Positions 24,963 through 34,139 are shown, counted from the first letter of the stretch. The stretch is DNA of 56,291 nucleotides from an uncultured Bacteroides sp. (GCA_944320295.1 CALUGY010000095.1:1-56291); one strand, 5' to 3'. Made by a program: numbers and translations. Notes: a model not told the origin generated them from the letters alone.

Positions 24963-25733
24963 CTAAGCGGGAATTTCTATTTCTAAGCCATCATAAGCGA
25001 CATGCACATGCTGAGGTAAACAACGTGCAATATCAACATGAAGCCCAGCCCCATGACTCATATGTACTAAATATGCCTCTTTTGCATCTGTACGTGCTAT
25101 CACGCTCAAAGCTTCGCTCAAATTTTGATGTGTGGGGTGAGGTTCAATACGCAATGCATTTATAATTAAAACGTCTATTCCTTTCAATAATTGATAAGAC
25201 ATATCCGGCATACTTAGCATATCTGTTATATATGCAACCCTTTGCCCTATACGGTAACCTAATATAGGTAAATGCCCATGCATCACTCTGAAAGGTAGGA
25301 CTTCTATGTCGTGAACATGGAATGCTATATTAGGCTGGATTTCATTCAAATAAATACGAGGAACTCCCGGATAGACTTTATCTATCAAGCAATAAGGTAA
25401 ACGTTCACACAGATGGTTTGCTGTATATGCCTCTGCATATATGGGGATTTCACCAAAACGGCAAAAAGGACGCAAATCATCAATTCCGCCTACGTGATCA
25501 TAATGTTCATGAGTTATAAGGACTGCATCTATCTTGGAAAAATCATTCATACGTAACATCTGTTCTCGGAAGTCCGGCCCACAATCAATCAAGATTCTCA
25601 CATCATCACCACAAAGCATGGCCGATGTCCGCAAGCGCTTATCGTGCGGATCTGTTGAAGTACACACCTTACAAGTGCATCCTATTTCAGGAACTCCCGT
25701 AGAAGTACCACTTCCCAAGATTCTCAATTTCAT
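24963..25733 (-). CDS. MBL-fold metallo-hydrolase (PhnP-like)
   Basis: About 256 residues from MKLRILGSGTSTGVPEIGC. A metallo-beta-lactamase fold with the metal motif THEHYDHVGG, a later His in RVMHGHLPILGY and a C-terminal HMSHGAG. The N-terminal Cys pair in GCTCKVC resembles the structural zinc site of PhnP, a phosphoribosyl cyclic phosphodiesterase. No phn genes are near, so the substrate may be another cyclic phosphodiester. It ends the tdh-lipoprotein-hydrolase set on the minus strand. Confidence 0.9.
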   Translation of the reverse strand: MKLRILGSGTSTGVPEIGCTCKVCTSTDPHDKRLRTSAMLCGDDVRILIDCGPDFREQMLRMNDFSKIDAVLITHEHYDHVGGIDDLRPFCRFGEIPIYAEAYTANHLCERLPYCLIDKVYPGVPRIYLNEIQPNIAFHVHDIEVLPFRVMHGHLPILGYRIGQRVAYITDMLSMPDMSYQLLKGIDVLIINALRIEPHPTHQNLSEALSVIARTDAKEAYLVHMSHGAGLHVDIARCLPQHVHVAYDGLEIEIPA

Positions 25734-25776
25734 AAACACATCCCCATCTATATCACAACTCTATTATAAAAAAGTT

Positions 25777-26619
25777 TCAAATGCCGGCATCTTCGTATTT
25801 ATACAACATCCATTCCTTACCAACTTTACGGAAATAGAAAAGGTTAGAATAGCCATTCCCTATACCGTTTACCTTCAATATTTTCACATTGGATTTCCCA
25901 CGAGACTCTTTTCCATAACATATGTCCGTCAACCAATCAGAAGGCATTGCCGGACGAAAAGCACACCATTGGTTCATATCAAGAGTTGTTTCCAAGATAG
26001 AAAACTCATCATCAGGGTCAATCGTCACATAACGTAGCGGAAAAGATATATGCCTTAGTTGGTACAAACTATCTGTCGCAAAACGCGTGTAGAAAGAGAA
26101 AAAAACTTCATCCAAACTATTGTCTTTCATGTCATCAAGCAGTACAGTCTTCAGTATCCAAGCTCCCTCTTTATCACGTTCAAACAAATAACGCTTCATC
26201 TGCTTTTGTTTCAAAAAGAAACAGTCGATATGAGCCACCATCATTACTGTATCATCCACCATATCCAGTTCCCGTTCATTGTTAAAGAGCGAAGTATAAT
26301 AGTTCTTATCTACAAACAAGTTGTCATAGTACCATAAATCCTTCGGCATATCAATTTCCACACCATGATCTATATATGACAAAGGAAAAACAGTACGTGA
26401 ATATTGAAAGGTGCTATCAAATGCAAATGCAAGCATAAAATCATCAAACGAATTATCAATTTCCAAACGGCCCAAATGAGAAACATCATCTCGAATGGAA
26501 ACATTACCCACACTATCTACTGCCTGCGTAATGACAGCAAAAGGATTATTTCCCTCTTTCTTGATTCCGCATGAGAACAAAAAGAGGGAAACAACAATCC
26601 CTATCAATACCTTACTCAT
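25777..26619 (-). CDS. DUF4348 lipoprotein
   Basis: 280 residues with a short signal and lipobox (VVSLFLFSC, Cys about residue 17). The mature part starts after a charged linker and contains NSFDDFMLAFAFDSTFQYSR, YIDHGVEIDMPKDLWYYDN and a C-terminal YFRKVGKEWMLYKYEDAGI. This fits the DUF4348 family, of unknown function. It lies 20 bases after tdh and 43 bases before the hydrolase, and is probably cotranscribed; a biochemical link with threonine breakdown is not evident. Confidence 0.82.
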   Translation of the reverse strand: MSKVLIGIVVSLFLFSCGIKKEGNNPFAVITQAVDSVGNVSIRDDVSHLGRLEIDNSFDDFMLAFAFDSTFQYSRTVFPLSYIDHGVEIDMPKDLWYYDNLFVDKNYYTSLFNNERELDMVDDTVMMVAHIDCFFLKQKQMKRYLFERDKEGAWILKTVLLDDMKDNSLDEVFFSFYTRFATDSLYQLRHISFPLRYVTIDPDDEFSILETTLDMNQWCAFRPAMPSDWLTDICYGKESRGKSNVKILKVNGIGNGYSNLFYFRKVGKEWMLYKYEDAGI

Positions 26620-26639
26620 TTCAACAGCCCTCCGGCCTA

Positions 26640-27596
26640 CTATTTAGCAAATTTTATTTTCAGTTTTTCAAGCATATCTACAGTCATTGACTCTAAATCA
26701 TACTGTGGTTTCCAGTCCCACTCCATCCTAGCACATGTATCATCTAAGCAATCAGGCCAGCTATCTGCAATAGATTGCTTAAGTGAATCCACTTCATAAT
26801 CCATCTCAAAGCCGGGAACATATTTCTTAATCATAGCATAAATTTCCTCAGGAGCAAAACTCATTGAGGCAATATTGAAAGCGTTACGATGCACCAAGCG
26901 TGCAGGATCGGCTTCCATCAAGGAAATTGCCGCATTCAACGCATCAGGCATATACATCATGTCCATATACGTACCCGGTTTCAAAGGGCAAATGAACTTC
27001 TGGCCCTTTACCGCAGCATAGTATATTTCCACAGCATAATCGGTCGTTCCCCCTCCTGGCAAAGTGACATTCGATATTATACCAGGAAAACGCACAGCAC
27101 GAGTATCTACACCATATTTCATATAATAATAATCACTCAACAATTCTGTCGTTACCTTGGTGATACCATACATAGTACGTGGACGCTGTATTGTATCTTG
27201 AGGAGTTTTTACATGAGGAGTGCTTTCACCGAAAGAGCCAATAGAACTTGGAGTAAATACTGCGCATTGATGTTCACGGGCCATTTCAAGCACATTCCAC
27301 AAGCCATCTATCCCGACCTTCCAGGCCATTTCCGGTTTTCTCTCCGCCACAACAGACAGCAAAGCGGCCAAATTATAAACCGTATCAATATTATATTGCT
27401 TTATAACTGTTTTCATTGACTGACGGTCTGTCACATCAGCAATGGCAGAAGGACCTGAATCTTTCAAAACACCCTTTGGCTCTGCTCCGGAAATATAACC
27501 AGCAACTACATGCGAATCACCATAACGACGACGTAACTCCATCGTAAGCTCCGAGCCAATCTGGCCTGTAGCACCTATCACTAAGATATTCTTCAT
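26640..27596 (-). CDS. L-threonine 3-dehydrogenase (epimerase family)
   Basis: About 318 residues from MKNILVIGATGQIGSELTME; an upstream in-frame ATG at 27635 is unlikely. A short-chain dehydrogenase/epimerase-type enzyme with the NAD motif GATGQIGSEL, NLAALLSVVAERKPEMAW, TPSSIGSFGESTP and the catalytic pair in YGITKVTTELL. This is the pattern of the NAD-dependent threonine dehydrogenases that oxidise L-threonine to 2-amino-3-ketobutyrate. The neighbour kbl, read the other way, encodes the next enzyme, which strongly supports the call. Confidence 0.9.
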   Translation of the reverse strand: MKNILVIGATGQIGSELTMELRRRYGDSHVVAGYISGAEPKGVLKDSGPSAIADVTDRQSMKTVIKQYNIDTVYNLAALLSVVAERKPEMAWKVGIDGLWNVLEMAREHQCAVFTPSSIGSFGESTPHVKTPQDTIQRPRTMYGITKVTTELLSDYYYMKYGVDTRAVRFPGIISNVTLPGGGTTDYAVEIYYAAVKGQKFICPLKPGTYMDMMYMPDALNAAISLMEADPARLVHRNAFNIASMSFAPEEIYAMIKKYVPGFEMDYEVDSLKQSIADSWPDCLDDTCARMEWDWKPQYDLESMTVDMLEKLKIKFAK

Positions 27597-27624
27597 AACC
27601 TTTGTCAAACTATCATTTAGCGCG

Positions 27625-27632
27625 CGAAGGTA
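27625..27632 (-). promoter_or_regulatory. Putative -7 promoter element for the tdh operon
   Basis: Reads TACCTTCG on the minus strand, one base off TAnnTTTG, 28 bases before the tdh start. Confidence 0.4.
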
Positions 27633-27735
27633 CATATTTTTTCTCGATTAAAGCTTGTCACCCTTGTTTATTCCGATAAAAATGATGTCCTTTGCGAAAA
27701 CAAGTATACCAACCAACAAAATAAGGAAACAAATT

Positions 27736-28923
27736 ATGTACGGTAAAATGAAAGAGCATCTCTGCAACACGCTTGCCGAGATTAAAGCAGCCGGACTTTA
27801 CAAAGAAGAACGGCTCATTGAAAGCCCCCAACAAGCTGTTATCTCTGTAAAAGGGAAAAAAGTACTGAACTTCTGTGCAAACAACTATTTAGGGCTTTCC
27901 AACCACCCACGCCTCATAGCGGCAGCACAACAGATAATGGAAACGCGCGGCTACGGCATGTCTTCCGTACGCTTCATCTGCGGCACGCAAGACATACACA
28001 AGCAACTGGAAGCTGCCATTTCCGAATATTTCCACACGGAAGACACCATCCTGTACGCAGCATGTTTCGATGCCAATGGCGGAGTGTTCGAACCGCTTCT
28101 TACCGATGAAGATGCCATCATATCCGATTCGCTGAACCATGCCTCCATCATCGACGGCGTACGTTTGTGCAAAGCCAAGCGCTACCGTTATGCCAATGCC
28201 AACATGGAAGAGCTGGAGAAGTGCCTGCAAGAAGCACAAGCGCAACGCTTCCGCATCATCGTGACCGACGGCGTGTTCTCCATGGACGGTAATGTGGCCC
28301 CCGTGGACAAGATTTGCGACTTGGCGGAGAAGTACGATGCCCTAGTCATGGTGGACGAATCGCATTCCGCCGGAGTGGTGGGAGCCACGGGACATGGCGT
28401 AAGCGAACTCTACAACACCTACGGACGGGTAGACATCTACACCGGTACGCTGGGCAAGGCATTCGGCGGAGCCATGGGAGGCTTCACCACCGGACGCAAG
28501 GAAATCATCGACCTCCTGCGCCAACGCAGCCGCCCCTATCTGTTCTCCAACTCCGTGGCACCTGCCGTAATAGGCGCCAGCCTCGAAACATTCAAGATGC
28601 TGAAAGAGAGCAACGAGCTGCATGACAAACTGGTAGACAACGTCAACTATTTCCGTGAACGCATGACGGCTGCCGGCTTCGACATCAAGCCCACCCAGAG
28701 TGCCATCTGCGCCGTCATGCTCTACGACGCCAAACTGTCACAAGTATATGCCGCACGGATGCAAGAAGAGGGCATCTATGTCACAGGCTTCTACTACCCC
28801 GTGGTGCCGAAAGGGGAGGCCCGCATCCGCGTGCAACTCTCGGCAGGGCATACGCACGAGCACCTGGACAAATGTATAGCCGCCTTCATCAAAGTAGGAA
28901 AAGAGCTGGGTGTATTGAAATAA
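27736..28923 (+). CDS. kbl: Glycine C-acetyltransferase (2-amino-3-ketobutyrate CoA ligase)
   Basis: 395 residues from MYGKMKEHLCNTLAEIK; in-frame ATGs further up (27655 and others) lie in sequence with no protein character. A PLP enzyme of the alpha-oxoamine synthase family. Seen are NFCANNYLGLSNHPRLI, MSSVRFICGTQDIHKQLE, VMVDESHSAGVVGATG and the PLP-lysine motif YTGTLGKAFGGAMGG. It splits 2-amino-3-ketobutyrate with CoA into glycine and acetyl-CoA. It is divergent from tdh. Codon composition becomes much more GC-rich after about position 27900. Confidence 0.96.
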   Translation: MYGKMKEHLCNTLAEIKAAGLYKEERLIESPQQAVISVKGKKVLNFCANNYLGLSNHPRLIAAAQQIMETRGYGMSSVRFICGTQDIHKQLEAAISEYFHTEDTILYAACFDANGGVFEPLLTDEDAIISDSLNHASIIDGVRLCKAKRYRYANANMEELEKCLQEAQAQRFRIIVTDGVFSMDGNVAPVDKICDLAEKYDALVMVDESHSAGVVGATGHGVSELYNTYGRVDIYTGTLGKAFGGAMGGFTTGRKEIIDLLRQRSRPYLFSNSVAPAVIGASLETFKMLKESNELHDKLVDNVNYFRERMTAAGFDIKPTQSAICAVMLYDAKLSQVYAARMQEEGIYVTGFYYPVVPKGEARIRVQLSAGHTHEHLDKCIAAFIKVGKELGVLK

Positions 28924-28943
28924 GAACGCAACCCTTACAAGAC

Positions 28944-28988
28944 AAGGGCGCGGAGAGACCTGTTCGTCTTTCCGCGCCCTTTTGTTTT
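28944..28988 (+). terminator. Rho-independent terminator after kbl
   Basis: A stem of 16 pairs with one G-U (28944-28959 with 28966-28981), with GC-rich base AAGGGCGCGGA/TCCGCGCCCTT and a six-base loop. TTTGTTTT follows on the plus strand. It stands between the convergent kbl and aroB genes; the minus-strand T-run is poor. Confidence 0.88.
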
Positions 28989-29007
28989 CAATATCATCTT
29001 GTTCGCC

Positions 29008-30069
29008 CTACATCGTCTCCCGATAGAAGTCGAACATCTCGAAGAGCAACTCCTTGTCCGCCGTCTGGTTGAGTGCCACCTCGCCCACGTCGTGCAGCAG
29101 GGTGAAGTTTATGACGCCGCCCGTGTTCTTCTTGTCATGCTGCATCAATGCATACAAAGATTCATATTGGCGGCACTCGAACTGGAACTTGCCGTAGTGC
29201 TCCTTGATGAACTGCACCGTCTGCCGCATCTTGTCCTTGGGGAAGCCGGCCAAGACGCACGACAGGTACAGCTCGCACACCAGTCCCCAGGCCACGGCGT
29301 ACCCGTGCAGCACGGGCCTGTCCTCGGCCAAAGCCAGGCTCTCGAACGCATGTCCCACCGTGTGGCCCAGGTTCAGAGCCTTGCGTATGCCGTGTTCCAA
29401 CGGGTCTTCCCGAACGATGTTCTCCTTGACCTGCACGGAGCGGCCTATCAAGGCCTTGAGTCGTGCGTAGTCCACCCGCTCCATGTCGAAGGACAGCAGC
29501 TCGGCCCAATGCTCGCCGGTGCTGATGAGCCCGTGCTTCAGCATCTCGGCGTAGCCCGAAAAGAAGTTGCGCGAGTCCAGACTGCGCAGGAATTCCGTCT
29601 CTATCAGCACCGCCACCGCCGGGGAAAAGGCGCCAATCTCGTTCTTCAGCCCGTTGAAGTTGATGCCCGTCTTGCCGCCTACCGCCGCATCTACCATGGC
29701 GAGCAAGGTGGTGGGGATGTTGACATAAGCCATGCCGCGCTTGAAGGTGGATGCCGCAAAGCCCCCCAGGTCGGTCACCATGCCCCCGCCCAGATTGACG
29801 AGCAGCGAGTGGCGCGTGCCCCCGCCGTTGCTCAGCGCGAGCCACACGGTGGCCAGCGTGTCGAGGTTCTTGTGCACGTCCTCCGCGCCGATGACTATCT
29901 CCGTGGCATCCTTCAACGCCCCGGCGGCCGCCAGGACGGGCAGGCACAGGCGGTGCGTATGCTCGTCCGTCAGCAGGAACACCTTGTCGGGGGCGCAACT
30001 GTCCGCCACTCGCTCCAGTTCTTCCCGCAAATCCTTGCAAAGTATCAGTTTCTGCTTGTCCATACTCAT
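29008..30069 (-). CDS. aroB: 3-dehydroquinate synthase
   Basis: 353 residues. It cyclises DAHP to 3-dehydroquinate, step two of the shikimate pathway, using NAD and a divalent metal. Motifs are NLGGGMVTDLGGFAASTFKR, NIPTTLLAMVDAAVGGKTG, FNGLKNEIGAF and the metal-binding KALNLGHTVGHAFES. It stands alone; other shikimate genes are not in the window. A second Met at residue 3 could be the start. A -7 motif lies at 30091 and array C is about 100 bases upstream. Confidence 0.96.
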   Translation of the reverse strand: MSMDKQKLILCKDLREELERVADSCAPDKVFLLTDEHTHRLCLPVLAAAGALKDATEIVIGAEDVHKNLDTLATVWLALSNGGGTRHSLLVNLGGGMVTDLGGFAASTFKRGMAYVNIPTTLLAMVDAAVGGKTGINFNGLKNEIGAFSPAVAVLIETEFLRSLDSRNFFSGYAEMLKHGLISTGEHWAELLSFDMERVDYARLKALIGRSVQVKENIVREDPLEHGIRKALNLGHTVGHAFESLALAEDRPVLHGYAVAWGLVCELYLSCVLAGFPKDKMRQTVQFIKEHYGKFQFECRQYESLYALMQHDKKNTGGVINFTLLHDVGEVALNQTADKELLFEMFDFYRETM

Positions 30070-30090
30070 GTGTCGTTTTCGTTACCGACG

Positions 30091-30098
30091 CAAAAGTA
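30091..30098 (-). promoter_or_regulatory. Putative -7 promoter element for aroB
   Basis: Reads TACTTTTG on the minus strand, exact TAnnTTTG match, 21 bases before the aroB start. Confidence 0.55.
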
Positions 30099-30170
30099 GG
30101 GAAAACTTCCGACTTCCGTGCAGAATGGGCGAAAAAGACGGCTTCGGGTGTGGCCACCCCCCACCCCTCC

Positions 30171-30480
30171 ATGCCTGCCCGTGCGGTCCAGGCAGGCTCA
30201 TACGGCGTTTCATGCCACCTCACCCGGCGGATGACCCTACTTCACCCGGCATATCACCTAAGAATCATCGTACATGATTCCAAGAATCATCATATATGAT
30301 TCCTAGAATCATCGTGCATGATTCCTAGAATCATCCTGGATGATTCCTATAATAACCCTGCATGATACTTACATCGTCCGCCGTATCATGTAGCCTCATC
30401 CGCCGGGTGAGGTGGCATGAAACGCCGGGGGAGGCCGGCTGGAGCGTACGGCATGGGCAGTCCACCCATTCTTTATGGGG
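30171..30480. repeat. 22-bp phased palindrome array with inverted arms (array C)
   Basis: About 14 consecutive units of 22 bases. Four central units (starting 30261, 30283, 30305, 30327) carry GAATCAT-n5-ATGATTC dyads. Outer units carry CACCCGGCGGATGA and its inverse. The arms contain a perfect 31-bp inverted repeat (30204-30234 with 30396-30426), and similarity continues imperfectly outward for about another 25 bases. The array lies between the divergent promoters of aroB and the small membrane protein. No gene is seen in it. Confidence 0.88.
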
Positions 30481-30510
30481 GAGAATGCAACGATTTATCG
30501 TCGAAAGGAG

Positions 30511-30518
30511 TATCTTTG
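30511..30518 (+). promoter_or_regulatory. Putative -7 promoter element for the small membrane protein
   Basis: TATCTTTG, exact TAnnTTTG match, 71 bases before the ATG at 30590, directly beyond array C. Confidence 0.45.
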
Positions 30519-30589
30519 CAAGCCGTAACGCGGCCGGGACGGGCACATCCCTCCCGGCGGCCATGTCTCACTTAACTTTATATATTCAG

Positions 30590-31003
30590 ATGAAAGCTTT
30601 ACTACCTGCATTTTGCCGCCCCCTGGGCTATTTCGTCATAGCCCTCGCCTTGTTCTTGCCCTTCATCCTGCTGATGACGGGATGGGTGACGGACGCCAAC
30701 TTCATTTTCTACCGGGAATGCTCCAAGCTGCTGATGATGATGGGGGCGCTGATGATTATCTTCGCCCTGAGCAAGCACGAGGACGGGGAGACCCTCCGCA
30801 TCCGCAACACCTCCGTGCGCAACGCCATGTTCATCACCGTGCTCTTCGTGTTTGGCAACATGGTGTACCGCATCTGGAAGGGGGACACGGCCTCCGTCGA
30901 CTCCTCCTCGTTCCTCATATTCCTTATAATCAATGTGCTCTGCCTGGAATATGGTTTGAAAAAGGCACGCATCGACCGGCTGTTCAAGGGAAACCGCCAA
31001 TAA
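30590..31003 (+). CDS. Small integral membrane protein of unknown function
   Basis: 137 residues from MKALLPAFCRPLGYFV; the longer upstream reading runs through the repeat array and is not believed. Four hydrophobic helices are predicted at about 11-32, 43-60, 74-92 and 102-119. Charged loops (LSKHEDGETLRIRNTSV; YRIWKGDTASVD) lie between, and the end is basic (KKARIDRLFKGNRQ). I do not recognise the family. It precedes the large outer-membrane protein gene by 97 bases and could share its transcript. Confidence 0.75.
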   Translation: MKALLPAFCRPLGYFVIALALFLPFILLMTGWVTDANFIFYRECSKLLMMMGALMIIFALSKHEDGETLRIRNTSVRNAMFITVLFVFGNMVYRIWKGDTASVDSSSFLIFLIINVLCLEYGLKKARIDRLFKGNRQ

Positions 31004-31099
31004 ATTCAGCTTTTTTATCCCTCCGGGTGGTTAAACCTTTTGCCGCCTTCCCTGTCAAATGAACAACGCATAAAACACAATTATCTACAGAATAGACAC

Positions 31100-34021
31100 A
31101 TGAAGAAGTTGGTTTTGGCAATAGCGTTCCTTTGGGCGGCATCGCTATCTGCATTCTCACAAACAAGAAGTGTCACGGTATCGGGCCGTGTCATGGAAGA
31201 AGATACACAACAACCGGCCATCCAGGCCACCATACAACTACTGTCATTGCCCGACAGCACACAGGCCGCCGGCGTGGCCAGTTCGCTCAACGGCTACTTC
31301 AAGCTGCCCAAGGTACGGACAGGGAAATACGTGCTCAAGGTATCATACATCGGCTATAAGACCTACTTCCAACCATTGCAGCTCACCTCCTCGGCCCCGG
31401 CAAAGAATGTGGGCACCATCACCCTGCTGTCAGATGCCATCATGTTGGAAGAAGCCGTGATTGTTGCCGAAGCACCCCAGGTGCAAGTGGTGGAAGACAC
31501 GTTGCAGTACAACTCCTCCGCCTACCGCACTCCACAAGGTGCCACGCTTGAAGAACTGGTAAAGAAGCTGCCGGGAGCCGAGATAGACGACGACGGCAAT
31601 GTGAAGATCAACGGCAAAGACATATCGAAAATCATGCTCAACGGTAAAGAGTTCTTCGGCGGCGACGTATCAACGGCCCTCAAGAACCTCCCCGTGGAGA
31701 TGATAGACAAACTGAAGACTTACGACAAGAAGTCGGACCTGGCCCGCATCACCGGCATAGACGACGGCGAGGAAGAAACCGTGCTCGACCTAACGGTAAA
31801 GAAAGAGATGGAGACCGGATGGTTCGGCAATGGCGACGTGGCAATCGGCACGGAGAAGCGGTATTCGGCACGAGGCATGATGAACTACTTCCGCGGAAGC
31901 ACCAAGGTGTCGCTCATGGGCTCGCTGAACAATGTCAACGACCAAGGCTTCTCCGGCGGCGGAGGCGGTCCTCGTTGGAGGCGGAACAACGGCCTGACCG
32001 CAAAGAAATGGGTGGGCCTGAACTTCGCATCGGAAACCGAGAAGCTGGACATGGACGGTAGTGCACGCTACAACTACACGGGAAGCGACGTATCCAGCAT
32101 CGGTTCGTCGGAAGACTTCCTTACCAGCGGCAACTCATTCTCGAACTCGAACTCACGGAGTTACAACCGGAGCAAGAACTTCCGCGCAAACTTGCGTCTG
32201 GAATGGAAGCCGGATACCATGACGAACATCATCTTCCGCCCGAACTTCTCCTATGGCAAGACAGACAACCTGTCAAACTCCGAGTCGGGCACGTTCAACA
32301 ACGACCCCTACGAACTGGTCACCAATCCGAACGATTACCTTAGCTTGGAAAAGATAGCCATGGCCGACGACCCGCTGAAAGATGTCCGCATAAACGCCAT
32401 CAACAACGGGACATTGACCGACGGCAAGAGCATCGATGCACAGGGAACCCTGCAAGTAAACCGCAAGTTGAACAACAAAGGCAGGAACATCACCTTCCGT
32501 GGACGTTTTGAATATGGCAATAACGTAAACCGGCAATACACAGAGTCGCAGACACACTACTTCCTCTTAAAAAGCTTGATGAACCCGGGGGAGGATTCCG
32601 TATTGATACGCAACCAGTACATCCATACTCCGACCAAGGATTTCAATTACCAGGCACAGTTGACTTACAGCGAGCCCATAGCCAAAGCCGTGTTCCTACA
32701 ATTCAGCTACCAGTTCCGTTACCAATACAGCGAGACCGACAAACGGACTTACGACCTGCAATCGTATGGAAACGACTGGGGCATAGACATTCCCTTGCCC
32801 GGCGATTACCTGAACCATCAGGTAGACAGCCTTGGTAAATATGCCGAATACCGGTACTACAACCACGATGCGTCCGTGGCATTACGCTTCATCCGCCCGA
32901 AGTGGCAACTCAGCACGGGCATATCCATGCAGCCGCAACACACCGTGCTCTCGTATAAAAGAGGCGACTACATGACAGACACCACACGCAACGTGTTCAA
33001 CTTCGCCCCGAACATCGACTTCCGCTACCGCTTCTCCAAAGTGAGCCAACTGCGCTTCACCTACCGGGGACGGAGCAGCCAGCCTTCCATGGAGAACCTG
33101 TTGCCCATCGTGGACAACTCGAACCCGCAGAACATACGTGTCGGTAATCCGGGACTGAAGCCTTCGTTCACCCACAACATGCGCTTCTTCTACAACACCT
33201 ATAATGCCGAGAAGCAGCGGGGCATCATGTCGCACCTCAACTTCTCCACCACCCAAAACAGCGTGAGCAACAGCCGCGTGTACAACGAATCGACCGGTGG
33301 ATGGACCACGACCCCGAAGAACATCAACGGCAACTGGAGCGCATTCGGCATGTTCGGGTTCAACACGGCATTGAAGGACAAGCGGTTTAACATAAACACG
33401 TTTACTGACGCCATGTACCAGAACAACGTGGGTTACCTGACCGACAACGCCACAAGGCTGGAGCAAAAGAACACCACCACCAACCTGCGGCTGGGCGAAC
33501 GGGTGACCGGCACGTTCCGCAACGACTGGCTGGAAGTGGGATTGAACGGCACCCTGTCCTACACCATAGAGCGCGACAAGCTGACGCCGGACAACAACCA
33601 GCAGCCCTACACCTTCTCCTACGGCGGGTTCACCACCATCATGATGCCGTGGAACACCTCCATCTCCACTAACATCTCCAACCAGAGCCGGCGCGGTTAT
33701 CGCGACAGCAGCATGAACCGCAACGAGCTGATATGGAACGCCCAGGTGTCGCAAACGTTCCTCAAGGGCAACGCCACGATAAGCCTTGAGTGGTATGACA
33801 TCCTGCGCCGACAGAGCAACATCACCCGTTCGCTCACGGCCAACGGACGTTCGGTGTACGAATACAACGGCGTGAACAGCTACGGTATGTTGCGCTTCAT
33901 ATACCGCCTGAACATCTTCGGGAGCAAAGCAGCCAGGGAAAAGATGCGTGACATGCCCGGAGGCCCCCAACGCAGAGGTCCCGGAGGGCCTCCCCCTCCC
34001 CACGGCCGCAGACCCTTCTAA
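31100..34021 (+). CDS. Outer-membrane beta-barrel protein with carboxypeptidase-like and plug domains
   Basis: 973 residues from MKKLVLAIAFLWAASLSAFS (signal peptide). Residues about 27-110 form a CarboxypepD_reg-like beta-sandwich (SGRVMEEDTQQPAIQATIQL to TGKYVLKVSYIGYK). A TonB-plug-like region follows (TLEELVKKLPGAEIDDDGNV, INGKDISKIMLNGKEFFGGD), then a long barrel of strands. This is the OMP_b-brl_3 type of TonB-receptor-like protein, not a SusC with SusD partner. The C-terminus is an unusual Gly/Pro/Arg-rich tail (GGPQRRGPGGPPPPHGRRPF) after the last strand. Cargo unknown. An upstream in-frame ATG at 31040 is less likely. Confidence 0.9.
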   Translation: MKKLVLAIAFLWAASLSAFSQTRSVTVSGRVMEEDTQQPAIQATIQLLSLPDSTQAAGVASSLNGYFKLPKVRTGKYVLKVSYIGYKTYFQPLQLTSSAPAKNVGTITLLSDAIMLEEAVIVAEAPQVQVVEDTLQYNSSAYRTPQGATLEELVKKLPGAEIDDDGNVKINGKDISKIMLNGKEFFGGDVSTALKNLPVEMIDKLKTYDKKSDLARITGIDDGEEETVLDLTVKKEMETGWFGNGDVAIGTEKRYSARGMMNYFRGSTKVSLMGSLNNVNDQGFSGGGGGPRWRRNNGLTAKKWVGLNFASETEKLDMDGSARYNYTGSDVSSIGSSEDFLTSGNSFSNSNSRSYNRSKNFRANLRLEWKPDTMTNIIFRPNFSYGKTDNLSNSESGTFNNDPYELVTNPNDYLSLEKIAMADDPLKDVRINAINNGTLTDGKSIDAQGTLQVNRKLNNKGRNITFRGRFEYGNNVNRQYTESQTHYFLLKSLMNPGEDSVLIRNQYIHTPTKDFNYQAQLTYSEPIAKAVFLQFSYQFRYQYSETDKRTYDLQSYGNDWGIDIPLPGDYLNHQVDSLGKYAEYRYYNHDASVALRFIRPKWQLSTGISMQPQHTVLSYKRGDYMTDTTRNVFNFAPNIDFRYRFSKVSQLRFTYRGRSSQPSMENLLPIVDNSNPQNIRVGNPGLKPSFTHNMRFFYNTYNAEKQRGIMSHLNFSTTQNSVSNSRVYNESTGGWTTTPKNINGNWSAFGMFGFNTALKDKRFNINTFTDAMYQNNVGYLTDNATRLEQKNTTTNLRLGERVTGTFRNDWLEVGLNGTLSYTIERDKLTPDNNQQPYTFSYGGFTTIMMPWNTSISTNISNQSRRGYRDSSMNRNELIWNAQVSQTFLKGNATISLEWYDILRRQSNITRSLTANGRSVYEYNGVNSYGMLRFIYRLNIFGSKAAREKMRDMPGGPQRRGPGGPPPPHGRRPF

Positions 34022-34069
34022 CCCAGAGAGACCGTTTCGAACCAGAGATAATTTTCTGTTCTTAAACAC

Positions 34070-34101
34070 AATTTGCCCGATAACATCTTATCGGGCAAAT
34101 T
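34070..34101. terminator. Strong hairpin between the outer-membrane protein gene and ald
   Basis: A perfect 14-bp stem (AATTTGCCCGATAA/TTATCGGGCAAATT) with loop CATC. There is no T-run on either side, so it may end the upstream transcript with help, stabilise its 3' end, or be an operator for ald, whose ATG is at 34140. Confidence 0.6.
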
Positions 34102-34139
34102 GCTATATTGCGCCGCGTTTAACCTAAAAACACATCAAT

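Noticed and set aside
28999-30099. 366-codon plus-strand frame opposite aroB
   Set aside because: Antisense shadow of the GC-rich aroB gene, without domain features.
30171-30480. CRISPR-like look of the 22-bp repeat arrays
   Set aside because: There are no unique spacers between repeats, the units are contiguous and degenerate, and no cas gene lies in the window.
31100-34021. SusC-type receptor of a polysaccharide utilisation locus
   Set aside because: There is no SusD partner, regulator or glycosidase adjacent, and the plug and barrel match the OMP_b-brl_3 type rather than SusC.
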